Made by a program: the position numbers and the translations under genes. A DNA stretch of 35,274 nt from assembly GCA_003563895.1 (NCBI GenBank), contig PWTK01000085.1, positions 1 through 35,274 on the forward strand, given 5' to 3'. Below are positions 7,038 through 14,411 of the stretch, in pieces. This DNA comes from Syntrophomonadaceae bacterium (GTDB taxonomy: Bacteria; Bacillota; Dethiobacteria; DTU022; UBA8154). The number at the start of each line of letters is the position of its first letter. Position 1 is the first letter of the stretch. The notes beneath the pieces were generated by a model. It saw nothing but the letters and a program-made list of their open reading frames with translations. It was not told the DNA's origin and did no database searches.

Positions 7038-7857
7038 AAGCACATTGCTGCCCGAAGTGGCAGTGGTTGAAAGCATCAGGCAGGAAACGCCGAACATCAA
7101 GACCTTTCGCGTGGTTTCCCCGGGCGGGGGAAAACCCTTTGAGCATATTCCCGGGCAGTGCGCCATGCTGTCTACTCCCCCGGTGGGCGAAGCGATCTTT
7201 TCCATCACCTCTTCACCCACGGAAAAAGAGCATCTCGACTTCAGTATTGTCCAGACAGGTACGGTAACAAACTACCTCCATGAAATCGAGGAAGGATTTG
7301 AAATAGGCATCAGGGGCCCGCTCGGAAACGGTTTCCCCGTGGAGGAAGTCAAAGGCAAGGACCTGCTCTTTATAGGGGGAGGCATCGGGCTGGCGCCCCT
7401 GCGTTCATTTATTAATTACTGTTTCGATAATCGGGAAGATTACGGCAAAATCGACATTCTTTACGGAGCCCGCACTCCCGACGACATGATACAGAAGAAA
7501 GACCTCTTTGAACTCTGGCCGCAGCAGCCCAATACCGATGTTTACCTGACGGTGGACAAGGAATGTGAAGGCTGGGACGGAAAAGTGGCGCTGGCTCCTC
7601 ATTACTGTGAAGAGCTGGCCTTTACTCCCGAAAACAAGGTAACTGTTACCTGCGGTCCGCCGATCATGATCAAGTTTGTTTTAGAAGCCCTGGACAGGAT
7701 GGGCTTTACCCCGGACCAGGTTATCACCACCCTGGAGTTGAGGATGAAATGCGGCGTGGGGAAATGCGGGCGCTGCAATATCGGTGAGAAGTACGTCTGC
7801 ATAGACGGTCCTGTTTTTACCTATGCGCAGCTGTTGGAAATGCCGCCTGAATATTAA
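7027..7857 (+). CDS. flxA: FlxA-like FAD/NAD(P)H-binding oxidoreductase
   Basis: A 276-residue member of the ferredoxin-NADP reductase superfamily, close to AsrB and dihydroorotate dehydrogenase electron-transfer subunits. It has an FAD-binding barrel (IPGQCAML, then FSITSSP about residues 58-64), the NAD(P)H-binding site LFIGGGIGLAPLRSF (about 117-131), CGPPIMIKFV (about 213) and a C-terminal [2Fe-2S] site CGVGKCGRCNIG with a later Cys. It is the likely entry point for NADH into the Flx-Hdr complex. GTG 7027 follows GGGAGGTG and overlaps the end of flxB. It is the last gene of the operon; the next clear terminator lies about 250 bases downstream. Confidence 0.88.
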   Translation: MARKSTLLPEVAVVESIRQETPNIKTFRVVSPGGGKPFEHIPGQCAMLSTPPVGEAIFSITSSPTEKEHLDFSIVQTGTVTNYLHEIEEGFEIGIRGPLGNGFPVEEVKGKDLLFIGGGIGLAPLRSFINYCFDNREDYGKIDILYGARTPDDMIQKKDLFELWPQQPNTDVYLTVDKECEGWDGKVALAPHYCEELAFTPENKVTVTCGPPIMIKFVLEALDRMGFTPDQVITTLELRMKCGVGKCGRCNIGEKYVCIDGPVFTYAQLLEMPPEY

Positions 7858-8257
7858 ATCATGAATATCAACTTAACTCAGGGAATTCTTGTTGAGTGGC
7901 CCCCTAAATACAGCTTTTTAGCAGATCAAGGCCTTTTTGTAAGTGTGACCTTTTAAAACCTCTTTTTTGCTGGGCTTCTTTCATTGTCATCCTGAGCAAA
8001 CCCGATAGTCTTATATTAAATGAACATTGGCCGCCGGATTTTTGCCCGGCGTGGAGGGTGTGCCCCTGGCCGGGTAAAGTAATTATGTGAATCTGAGAAG
8101 TGCACGCGGGAGCGGTAAGCTCCCGCTTTTTTTGAAAACCCTGCTTTTTTATCGGAAAAAGAAAGTAACCTTTTTGTTATTTTTCCGTTATTATATTGTA
8201 AGCACAAGAAATATTTGTTCCGGTACGGGATTTCCACAAGTAGGAGGGAGTTCTGCT
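7858..8257 (+). other. Intergenic region after flxA
   Basis: 400 bases without a supported gene. It contains a strong terminator (8106-8133), a weak CCCGGC/GCCGGG inverted repeat (8045-8050 with 8069-8074) and, just before the next gene, an AT-rich stretch (8160-8200) that may hold its promoter, though no pair of hexamers with correct spacing stands out. Confidence 0.4.
8106..8133 (+). terminator. Rho-independent terminator of the hdr-flx operon
   Basis: A perfect 8-base-pair stem (GCGGGAGC at 8106-8113 with 8119-8126) and a 5-base loop are followed by seven T residues. It is the first clear terminator downstream of flxA. Confidence 0.85.
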
Positions 8258-9181
8258 TTGAAGAAATTATTCGCCACAGCGTTTGCTGTGCTGTTGGTTT
8301 TTGTTTTATCCGGCCTGTTCGCCGGCGGGGCGGGTGAATCAGCATTGGAAAACGAAAATGGCGTCACTCTTCCCGGGGATATCGAGCAGAAAAAACTGGA
8401 CGAGGAAGAAATGGAAGACCAAAGCGTTCGCGTTATTCTGAACGGCAGAGAAGTCGAATTTGAGATCCCCCCCCTATACTGCGAAGAGCAGGTAAAAGTC
8501 CCCGCAAGACCCCTTTTGGAAAAAATAGGGGCTCAGGTGCGCTGGGAAGGAGAAACGCGGAGCGTGGTCGTAGAACTGGAAGAGACGGTGGTTTATTTTC
8601 GCATGAGAGATGAACTGATAATTGAAATTGATGATGAAGTGCTGGAAACGGAATACCCCCCATCAATCGTGAACGGCGTTACCATGCTTCCCCTGGAATT
8701 GATCACCGAGCTCTATGATTTTGAGCTCTCCTGGGAAGAAGCAGGAAAGGTCGCTCGACTGGAAAGCGCGGGTTTTATCCCCTCCATACGGTTGGATGAA
8801 ATCGAAGATGAAACAGAAAGAGAGCAGCTTAAAAAATGGGCCGAGGGCAAACGCCTGGAGATGGGGGCCCAGGCCAGGATTGTAGAGGACCGGCTTTATT
8901 TGCTTGTAACCTTCGGTGAAAAGCCTACCGGCGGCTACCGGGTTGATATAAGGAAAATGGAACAGATTCCCCCCGATGCTTTTAAGGTAACCGTACTATT
9001 CCAAGAACCTTCCCCGGAGCACATTACCATACCTGCCATCAGCTATCCTTACGACCTGGTAGCGATCGATTTGTTTGAAATAGAAGAACCTTCTTTTCTG
9101 ATCCTCTATATCAGGGGCCTGGACGAATTCAGGCGGGAACAGATCCCTGTGAAATTAGAACCGGTGAAAGCAGTATTTTAA
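8258..9181 (+). CDS. Exported protein with copper-amine-oxidase-N and PrcB-like domains
   Basis: The TTG at 8258 follows TAGGAGGGAG at 8-base spacing and opens a typical signal peptide (LKKLFATAFAVLLVFVLSGLFAGG), so the protein is exported; about 307 residues. After an acidic linker come two copper-amine-oxidase-N-like half repeats (about residues 53-165), with VPARPLLEKIGAQVRWEG and VNGVTMLPLELI typical of this Clostridia cell-surface domain; it does not itself imply amine oxidase activity. The C-terminal part (about 205-300) contains PTGGYRVDI, the signature of the PrcB C-terminal domain found in protease-associated surface proteins. No catalytic motif is visible. The role is unknown; a binding or scaffold function outside the membrane is most likely. 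It stands alone between two terminator-bounded units. Confidence 0.75.
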   Translation: MKKLFATAFAVLLVFVLSGLFAGGAGESALENENGVTLPGDIEQKKLDEEEMEDQSVRVILNGREVEFEIPPLYCEEQVKVPARPLLEKIGAQVRWEGETRSVVVELEETVVYFRMRDELIIEIDDEVLETEYPPSIVNGVTMLPLELITELYDFELSWEEAGKVARLESAGFIPSIRLDEIEDETEREQLKKWAEGKRLEMGAQARIVEDRLYLLVTFGEKPTGGYRVDIRKMEQIPPDAFKVTVLFQEPSPEHITIPAISYPYDLVAIDLFEIEEPSFLILYIRGLDEFRREQIPVKLEPVKAVF

Positions 9182-9469
9182 AAGGTGCGCGAAAGTACAG
9201 TTGCAGGCCCGGGATATACCCAACCTGGACATAGCCAGTGCCATAAAAGTTGAATTGCAAAAAGACCCCTTCTAAACGAATTCTAAACGAAAAAAATCAG
9301 CCCTCACGAGATCGCTCGAAAAAGTTTTGCCAAATTTACAGAGGAATAAAGTGCTAAGGCCCTAATAAAACGGCCCGGGGCGTTACGCTCTGCTTTGAAG
9401 AGCGAGAGGGAAATTACAATATGCCTGTGCTCCGAAGGTCGAAGGTTCGTTTGAGGAAGAAAGACCGGG

Positions 9470-9503
9470 ATCAGGGAACCCGCCGCAATGGGATCTCCCT
9501 GAT
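9470..9503 (+). terminator. Hairpin, possible weak terminator
   Basis: ATCAGGGA (9470-9477) pairs perfectly with TCCCTGAT (9496-9503), and the 18-base loop can form a short inner stem. TTAATGTTTTT follows, so it could terminate transcription from the gene ending at 9181, but the T tract is interrupted. Confidence 0.35.
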
Positions 9504-9585
9504 TTAATGTTTTTGGGGGACGGAGTGAATCTGCTCTTTCCCCCTTTATCTCATGGGGCGAAATTTCCAACAATTTTCTCCTGTG

Positions 9586-9760
9586 CCTGCAGCGAAAAGC
9601 GGCTTTGTGCTCCACAACCGCCAGCCAAAAGAAACGGTGTCACGCCTTTCCTTATAAAGCCGTGGGGAGAACCCAACCTCCTGCCAGAGGTATTTTGCCT
9701 TGTCTCCGCTTCGCTGACGCTGGAACCGTTTTCATGGCTGCGCTGGCTTGCGTCCTTTTA
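9586..9760 (+). repeat. Interspersed repeat element, copy A
   Basis: This stretch matches the reverse strand of 31785-31912. Bases 9586-9605 agree at 19 of 20 positions with the complement of 31893-31912, and 9715-9746 agree at 27 of 32 positions with the complement of 31799-31830. The segment between the blocks is about 47 bases longer here. Similarity continues more weakly past 9746. It does not encode a recognisable transposase and looks like a non-autonomous or decayed element. Confidence 0.6.
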
Positions 9761-9817
9761 CTGCAGGGTATTCTTCAAATAGATGAGGCGGTTCGATTTT
9801 GCATTTTACGCCCGGGC

Positions 9818-9847
9818 TTGACAACCCTTCCCAAAATTTATTAAAAT
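9818..9847 (+). promoter_or_regulatory. Sigma-A promoter of the IclR-family gene
   Basis: TTGACA at 9818-9823 and TAAAAT at 9842-9847 are separated by 18 bases. The predicted start point (about 9854) falls immediately before the palindrome at 9858-9875, an arrangement suited to repression. Confidence 0.7.
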
Positions 9848-9857
9848 AGCAGTGATT

Positions 9858-9875
9858 TGTGAAATATATTTCACA
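9858..9875 (+). promoter_or_regulatory. 18-bp perfect palindromic operator
   Basis: TGTGAAATATATTTCACA is a perfect inverted repeat between the predicted transcription start and the regulator's start codon. IclR-family repressors commonly bind similar TGAAA...TTTCA palindromes and often regulate themselves, so autoregulation is the simplest reading. The half-site TTGTGAA also resembles a Rex half-site, but the spacing differs from Rex sites by 2 bases. Confidence 0.65.
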
Positions 9876-9900
9876 TGAGTAAATAAAAAGGGAGATTGCC

Positions 9901-10743
9901 ATGAGCAATACAAGCCCCAAAGAAAAAGAGAGAGATATGAAGCACGTGCAGTCACTGGAAAGAGCCCTCAACATCCTGGAAGTGATGGCCGAGGAAGGAG
10001 CACCTATCAGCGTTACCGAGCTGGCGGAGCGGGTTAAATTGAAAACAAGTACCGTACACCGGCTCCTCTCTACGCTGACTCACCGCGGATATGTGGAACA
10101 GGATCCCGAAGACAATAAGTACAAGCTGGGACTGAAACTGCTGGAGATCGGCAATTCTGTCCTTTACCTTTCCGACATCCGAACGGTGGCCCGACCGTAC
10201 CTGGAGGAGTTGGTGGAGAGGTGCAATGAAACGGCCAATCTGGCCATACTGGATGAGGGCGATGTGGTCTACATCGACCAGGTGGAATCAAAAAACCTGG
10301 TGATCGTTAAGATGTTTGCCCAGGTCGGCAATCGCGGGCCGGTTCACTGCACGGCTTCGGGAAAGGCTCTCCTGGCTTTTTTGCCGGATGACAAGCTTGA
10401 AGAAATACTGAACAAGATCGAGATGGTCAAATATACCAATGAAACCATCACGGAATACCCGCACTTGAAAAAAGAGCTGGAAAGAATCCGTAGAGAGGGT
10501 TTTGCCCTGGATTGGGGAGAAAGAGAAGAGCACGTCAGATGCGTTGCCGCCCCCATTTTTAATTATGAAGGGCGCGCCGTTGCCAGCATAAGTGTGTCCG
10601 GGCCAAGTACGCGAATCACTACCTACTACATGAAAAATGAGCTGGTTGATGTGATCAAGGAGGTGGCCCACAAGATATCTGCCAAAATGGGCTACAAAAG
10701 GGCAGAAGAGGACGGCGAAAGTTCGCAAGAAGAGGTGGAATAA
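9901..10743 (+). CDS. IclR-family transcriptional regulator
   Basis: A 280-residue regulator. The N-terminal winged helix-turn-helix runs from SLERALNILEVM (about residues 18-29) through VTELAERVKLKTSTVHRLLSTL to GYVEQDPEDNKYKLGLKLLEIG. The C-terminal effector domain contains RPYLEELVERCNETANLAIL, HCTASGKALLAFLP and CVAAPIFNYEGRAVASISVSGPS, all classic IclR features. The tail is acidic and probably disordered. The ATG follows AAAGGGAGA. It has its own promoter, a palindromic operator and a downstream terminator, and is not co-transcribed with a clear target. The effector is unknown; IclR proteins usually sense small organic acids or aromatics. The next transcription unit, nuoE onward, could be a target but no matching palindrome is seen there. 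Confidence 0.9.
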   Translation: MSNTSPKEKERDMKHVQSLERALNILEVMAEEGAPISVTELAERVKLKTSTVHRLLSTLTHRGYVEQDPEDNKYKLGLKLLEIGNSVLYLSDIRTVARPYLEELVERCNETANLAILDEGDVVYIDQVESKNLVIVKMFAQVGNRGPVHCTASGKALLAFLPDDKLEEILNKIEMVKYTNETITEYPHLKKELERIRREGFALDWGEREEHVRCVAAPIFNYEGRAVASISVSGPSTRITTYYMKNELVDVIKEVAHKISAKMGYKRAEEDGESSQEEVE

Positions 10744-10946
10744 TCAACCCGGGGGCTGGTTCGCGGGATTTCAATTTGAGATAATCCGTGTTGTACTTTG
10801 ATCTGAACCGCTTTCGTCCGGGCAGGGACAGGGAGAGGCTCCCCTTAACGGGAAGCTGCCGTTCGCCGGGCTGTTTTTTGCCGGTGGTGTGGATCGGAAA
10901 GACCGGGCGCACTTTCCGGGGCGGTCAAGCGAGCCATCAAGACCAG

Positions 10947-10981
10947 AAAAGCCGGTGGTTTTGCCGGTTTTTTTTATTTTT
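10947..10981 (+). terminator. Rho-independent terminator after the IclR-family gene
   Basis: AAAAGCCGG (10947-10955) pairs with CCGGTTTTT (10964-10972) through 9 pairs including one G-T, with an 8-base loop, and runs into eight T residues, an A and five more T residues. Confidence 0.75.
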
Positions 10982-11051
10982 GGGGAGGGAAAGGCCGCCA
11001 TGCTTTAGGGCCGCCCCTCTTTTATTATGTAGAATTAATTTTCATATCTTG

Positions 11052-11080
11052 TTGACATGCTTGGTTTGCTCCGTTATAAT
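11052..11080 (+). promoter_or_regulatory. Perfect consensus sigma-A promoter of the nuoE operon
   Basis: TTGACA (11052-11057) and TATAAT (11075-11080) are separated by exactly 17 bases, a full match to the housekeeping consensus. Transcription would begin near 11087 and the operon would have a leader of about 140 bases. Such a strong promoter implies high expression or tight repression. Confidence 0.88.
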
Positions 11081-11226
11081 AAAAAAAAATTCCACAATGC
11101 GAAATAAGTTTTACGTTTTTCAACGGGCTTGACGGTGAAAATGCGGGCTTTTCGTGATTATTTATACCGGGTATTTACCGAGGTGGGATATAATTTTATA
11201 TATATCTGCTTGCTGGGGGGAGAAAC

Positions 11227-11724
11227 ATGAGCGCAAAAGGGCACTGTTTGTGCGGTGAGATCCAGGAACTGACAAGGGATTTCAACGGCTCCATTATTGG
11301 CGTGTTGCATAATATTCAAGAAAAGTACGGTTATCTGCCCGAAAATATTTTACGTGAAGTGGCAAAAGAAACCGGCTTTTCTCTGATTGATGTTTACAGC
11401 GTGGCAACATTCTATAAGGCGTTTAAACTGGAACCGAAAGGAAAACATGTGGTATGCGTATGCACCGGTACCGCCTGCCATGTCAGGGGCAGCGATAAGG
11501 CTGTAGAAGAGCTCTCGCGCATGCTCGGGGTGGACCCCGGAGACACGACTTCCGATGGGCAGTATTCCTTGGAAACGGTCAACTGCCTGGGTGCCTGTGC
11601 GTTGGCCCCCCTGGTGGTGGTGGATGATCATTATCAAGCGCAGGTGACTCCGGCGAAAGTGCGTAAAATGTTTCAGGAATATGCGGCGAATAGCTCAGAA
11701 GCGAACCTGCCGGCTGGAAGATAA
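11227..11724 (+). CDS. nuoE: NuoE/HydC-type [2Fe-2S] diaphorase subunit
   Basis: A 165-residue thioredoxin-fold subunit of the NADH-oxidising module found in complex I and in bifurcating hydrogenases (HydC, HndA). The helical N-terminus (IIGVLHNIQEKYGYLPENILREVAKETG) is typical, and the [2Fe-2S] ligands are seen as CTGTAC near residue 78 and CLGAC near 120. The ATG follows GGGGGGAGAAAC. It is the first gene of an operon under a perfect consensus promoter and is followed by the NADH-binding NuoF-type subunit. No membrane subunits of complex I or hydrogenase catalytic domain are present nearby. Confidence 0.92.
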   Translation: MSAKGHCLCGEIQELTRDFNGSIIGVLHNIQEKYGYLPENILREVAKETGFSLIDVYSVATFYKAFKLEPKGKHVVCVCTGTACHVRGSDKAVEELSRMLGVDPGDTTSDGQYSLETVNCLGACALAPLVVVDDHYQAQVTPAKVRKMFQEYAANSSEANLPAGR

Positions 11725-11783
11725 GCTGCAGGGATCCGCAAAACGTGCTGCTGTGGGATCATGGTGGAGGAAGGGGAGAATCC

Positions 11784-13646
11784 ATGAGCTTTTTGCAGGC
11801 CCGGCTGAGATCCCCGGAACAGTTTGCCGCGATGCAGCAAAAATTGCGCCTGCGTCGTGAAAGCAATGAGCGCTACGTGGCAATTTGCGGCGATACAGGT
11901 TGTGCGGCCTGGGGATCAAAAAATATCAGGGCGGTTTTCCAGGAAAAGCTGGACAACCTGGGTGTAAAAGAAATCGCAATAAGGTTTACAGGCTGTTTGG
12001 GGCTGTGTGAATACGGCCCCATTGTTGTCGTATTCCCGGGAGAAATTTTTTACCAGCGGGTAAAGGAAGACGATGTGGAAGAAATCCTTCGGGAAACGTT
12101 TTTGAAAGGAAAGGTAATCCAGCGACTGCTTTATGAAGATCCCCTCAGCGACAAAAAGTATGTCCGTGCTTCTGAAATTCCCTTTTATCGTGGGCAAAAA
12201 AGGCTGCTTCTGGGCAAGCACTGGAAAATCGATCCTGTCCGCATAGAAGATTACCTGGCTATCGGGGGTTACAGCGCAGCGGTTGAGGCGTTTTCCGGGC
12301 TGGACAGGGAACAAATCATTGAAGAGGTGAAAAAGTCAAGGCTTCGCGGCAGGGGTGGGGCCGGATTTCCAGCCGGCTTGAAGTGGCAGGAGTGTTACGA
12401 GACCCCGGCCGATAAAAAATACATCATCTGTAACGCCGATGAGGGCGATCCCGGTGCTTTCATGGACAGGAGCATTCTGGAAGGGAACCCCCATTCCATC
12501 CTGGAAGGTCTCCTGGTCGGCGGGTATGCGGTTGGCGCGGAAGAGGGTTTGATCTATGTGCGGGCCGAATACCCCACAGCCGTGGAAAAATTGAAGCTGG
12601 CCATCTCCCAGGCGGAAGAGCTGGGACTTTTGGGCGATAACATCCTGGACACGGGATTTCACTTCAAAGTATCCCTCAGCATCGGGGCGGGGGCTTTTGT
12701 CTGTGGCGAAACTTCGGCGCTGGTCGCTTCAGTCGAAGGAAGGGTCGGCGAGCCCAGGCAGAAACCTCCCCACCTGGCCGAGAATGGTTTGTGGGGAAAG
12801 CCGACCGTTATCAACAATGCAGAGACGCTGGCCAACGTGCCGCTCATTTTCCGCCTGGGCAGCGAGGGCTACGGCCGTATTGGGACGGAGAATTCCAGGG
12901 GAACGAAAATATTCTCCCTGGTCGGCAAGGTGAACAATACGGGTCTGGTGGAAGTGCCCCTGGGCATGACGCTTCGCGAGATCATTTTTGACATAGGCGG
13001 GGGAATCAAGGAAGGGAAAAAATTTAAAGCCGTTCAGACCGGCGGCCCGTCCGGGGGCTGTCTTCCAGAGTCGCTGCTTGATCTTCCGACCGACTACGAA
13101 GATTTAAACGCTTCCGGTTCCATGATGGGTTCGGGCGGGATGATCGTGATGGATGAAGATACGTGCATGGTCGATGTGGCGCGCTATTTTTTGCGCTTTT
13201 TAAAAGACGAATCGTGCGGCAAATGCTTTTCCTGCCGGGAAGGGATCGGGCGCATGCTGGAATTGATCGATGACATCTGTGAAGGAACCGGTTCTCCCGG
13301 ACACCTGGAGTTTCTCCAGGAGGTTGCCCGGGCGGTAAAAGATTCCACCATGTGCGGGTTGGGCCAGACATCGGTCAATCCGGTTCTTTCCACGATCCGT
13401 TATTTCGAAGACGAGTACCGGGCTCATATTGAAGAGAGCCGCTGTCCGGCGGGAGTCTGTAAGGATTTGATACGTTTTGAGATTGATAAAGAGCTTTGTA
13501 ACGGCTGTGGGGCCTGCCTCAAGAGCTGTCCGGCTGAAGCGATTGAAGGCGAAAGGAAGAAACCTCACGGCATCTTGGACTGGAAATGCACCCGCTGCGG
13601 CATATGCCTGGAAACCTGTGCTCAAGGGGCCGTGCTAAAAAAATAA
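11784..13646 (+). CDS. nuoF: NuoF/HydB-type NADH- and FMN-binding diaphorase subunit with extra iron-sulfur domains
   Basis: This subunit oxidises NADH or NADPH and passes electrons to iron-sulfur clusters. Domains in order (620 residues): N-terminal thioredoxin-like [2Fe-2S] domain (CGDTGCAAWG and CLGLC, about residues 33-80); FMN/NADH core with RGRGGAGFPAGLKW and EGDPGAFMDRSILEGNPH; SLBB domain; a [4Fe-4S] site ESCGKCFSCREG; and a C-terminal two-cluster ferredoxin (CNGCGACLKSCP and CTRCGICLETC). This is the domain order of HydB/HndC of bifurcating hydrogenases rather than complex I NuoF. I chose ATG 11784 because AAGGGGAG lies just before it; an in-frame GTG at 11745 has no such site. It is followed after 12 bases by the NuoG-like gene. 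Confidence 0.92.
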   Translation: MSFLQARLRSPEQFAAMQQKLRLRRESNERYVAICGDTGCAAWGSKNIRAVFQEKLDNLGVKEIAIRFTGCLGLCEYGPIVVVFPGEIFYQRVKEDDVEEILRETFLKGKVIQRLLYEDPLSDKKYVRASEIPFYRGQKRLLLGKHWKIDPVRIEDYLAIGGYSAAVEAFSGLDREQIIEEVKKSRLRGRGGAGFPAGLKWQECYETPADKKYIICNADEGDPGAFMDRSILEGNPHSILEGLLVGGYAVGAEEGLIYVRAEYPTAVEKLKLAISQAEELGLLGDNILDTGFHFKVSLSIGAGAFVCGETSALVASVEGRVGEPRQKPPHLAENGLWGKPTVINNAETLANVPLIFRLGSEGYGRIGTENSRGTKIFSLVGKVNNTGLVEVPLGMTLREIIFDIGGGIKEGKKFKAVQTGGPSGGCLPESLLDLPTDYEDLNASGSMMGSGGMIVMDEDTCMVDVARYFLRFLKDESCGKCFSCREGIGRMLELIDDICEGTGSPGHLEFLQEVARAVKDSTMCGLGQTSVNPVLSTIRYFEDEYRAHIEESRCPAGVCKDLIRFEIDKELCNGCGACLKSCPAEAIEGERKKPHGILDWKCTRCGICLETCAQGAVLKK

Positions 13647-13658
13647 GAGGTGTCAACC

Positions 13659-14348
13659 GTGATCAATTTTACCCTGAACGGGCTGGATGTTGCAGTAGAA
13701 AAAGGGTTTACTCTCCTGGAAGCGGCGAAGTTTTACGGCATCGAGCTCCCGACGCTTTGTTACAACGAGGCGTTGAGCCCTTACGGGGCCTGCCGCCTCT
13801 GCCTGGTGGAGGTGGGAATTCCGGGAAGGTCACGGCTGGTTTCCTCCTGCACTTATCCGGCAGGGGAAGGACTCTACGTGAGAACCCATTCCAACCGGGT
13901 GATCGAAACGAGAAAGTTGCTGATTGAAATGTATCTGGCCACCTGCCCCGGCTCAAAAACCATTCAGGACCTGGCCTCCAAATACCACGTAACGCGTGTC
14001 CGCTTCAAGCAAAAACACGAGGAATGCATCCTTTGCGGCCTGTGCATCAGGATGTGCCGCGAGCAGATGCAGGCGAAGGCGATCGGCTTTGTCGAAAGGG
14101 GTGGCTTCCGCCGCATCAGCACACCTTTTGAAAAAAAATCAGAGGAGTGCCGTCTTTGCGGAGGCTGCATGTATATCTGCCCCGCCTGCCAGGCGAGGTG
14201 CCAGGGTCCGCAGGAAAAGAGCGCAGTTTGCAATGCCTGCCTTAACCTCTCGCCTCCCTGCCTGGAGCGTTTCGATGAGATGATGTGCTACATGGACCCC
14301 TGCGTGGCCTGCGAACAAAATTCCAGGGGGGAAAAGAGCGAGCGTTGA
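13659..14348 (+). CDS. Short NuoG/HydA N-terminal-like iron-sulfur protein
   Basis: A 229-residue protein equal to the electron-carrying N-terminus of NuoG or [FeFe]-hydrogenase HydA, without any catalytic domain. It shows a plant-type [2Fe-2S] site (Cys34, Cys45, Cys48, Cys64), a [4Fe-4S] site (Cys123, Cys126, Cys129, Cys133), and a second motif at Cys164, Cys167, Cys170, Cys174. After that come seven or more further cysteines in CxxC pairs (177, 181, 191, 194, 201, 210, 215, 218), a tail I do not recognise. The usual His-Cys cluster motif of NuoG (HxxDCxxC) is replaced by ATCPGSKT. GTG 13659 is chosen because AGAGGTG lies 6 bases upstream; GTG 13650 is possible. It is probably the relay between NuoF and the GltB-like protein downstream. 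Confidence 0.8.
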   Translation: MINFTLNGLDVAVEKGFTLLEAAKFYGIELPTLCYNEALSPYGACRLCLVEVGIPGRSRLVSSCTYPAGEGLYVRTHSNRVIETRKLLIEMYLATCPGSKTIQDLASKYHVTRVRFKQKHEECILCGLCIRMCREQMQAKAIGFVERGGFRRISTPFEKKSEECRLCGGCMYICPACQARCQGPQEKSAVCNACLNLSPPCLERFDEMMCYMDPCVACEQNSRGEKSER

Positions 14349-14411
14349 AGCTTCAATCATGTTCCGGACCGTATATCTTTTTCTACTTTCTACATGGAGA
14401 GGGGAATCCCG

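Larger units (their letters stand above)
9182..9900 (+). other. Long intergenic region upstream of iclR-type gene
   Basis: 719 bases with no convincing gene. It holds a short direct repeat (TCTAAACGAA twice near 9273-9293), a hairpin at 9470-9503, copy A of an interspersed repeat element (from 9586), the promoter at 9818-9847 and the operator at 9858-9875. Short frames on both strands have no recognisable homology and I treat them as chance. Confidence 0.5.
10744..11226 (+). other. Intergenic region between iclR-type gene and nuoE
   Basis: 483 bases containing the terminator of the regulator gene, a perfect consensus promoter (11052-11080) and an untranslated leader of about 140 bases before nuoE. 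The leader includes a short palindrome, ATACCGGGTAT (11164-11174), and an AT-rich segment before GGGGGGAG. No gene is supported. Confidence 0.5.

Noticed and set aside
5991..7857. Anaerobic sulfite reductase asrAB
   Set aside because: The two proteins resemble AsrA and AsrB, but no sirohaem subunit AsrC follows and the genes are fused by overlap to hdrA/flxD, fitting FlxBA better.
9304..9615. Minus-strand frame of 103 codons upstream of the IclR-family gene
   Set aside because: No ribosome binding site or domain; it covers a hairpin and part of the repeat element.
9857..9876. Palindrome upstream of iclR-type gene as a Rex operator
   Set aside because: The TTGTGAA and TTCACAT halves are separated by 6 bases, whereas Rex sites have 4; it fits an IclR-type palindrome better. 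Kept only as a possibility.
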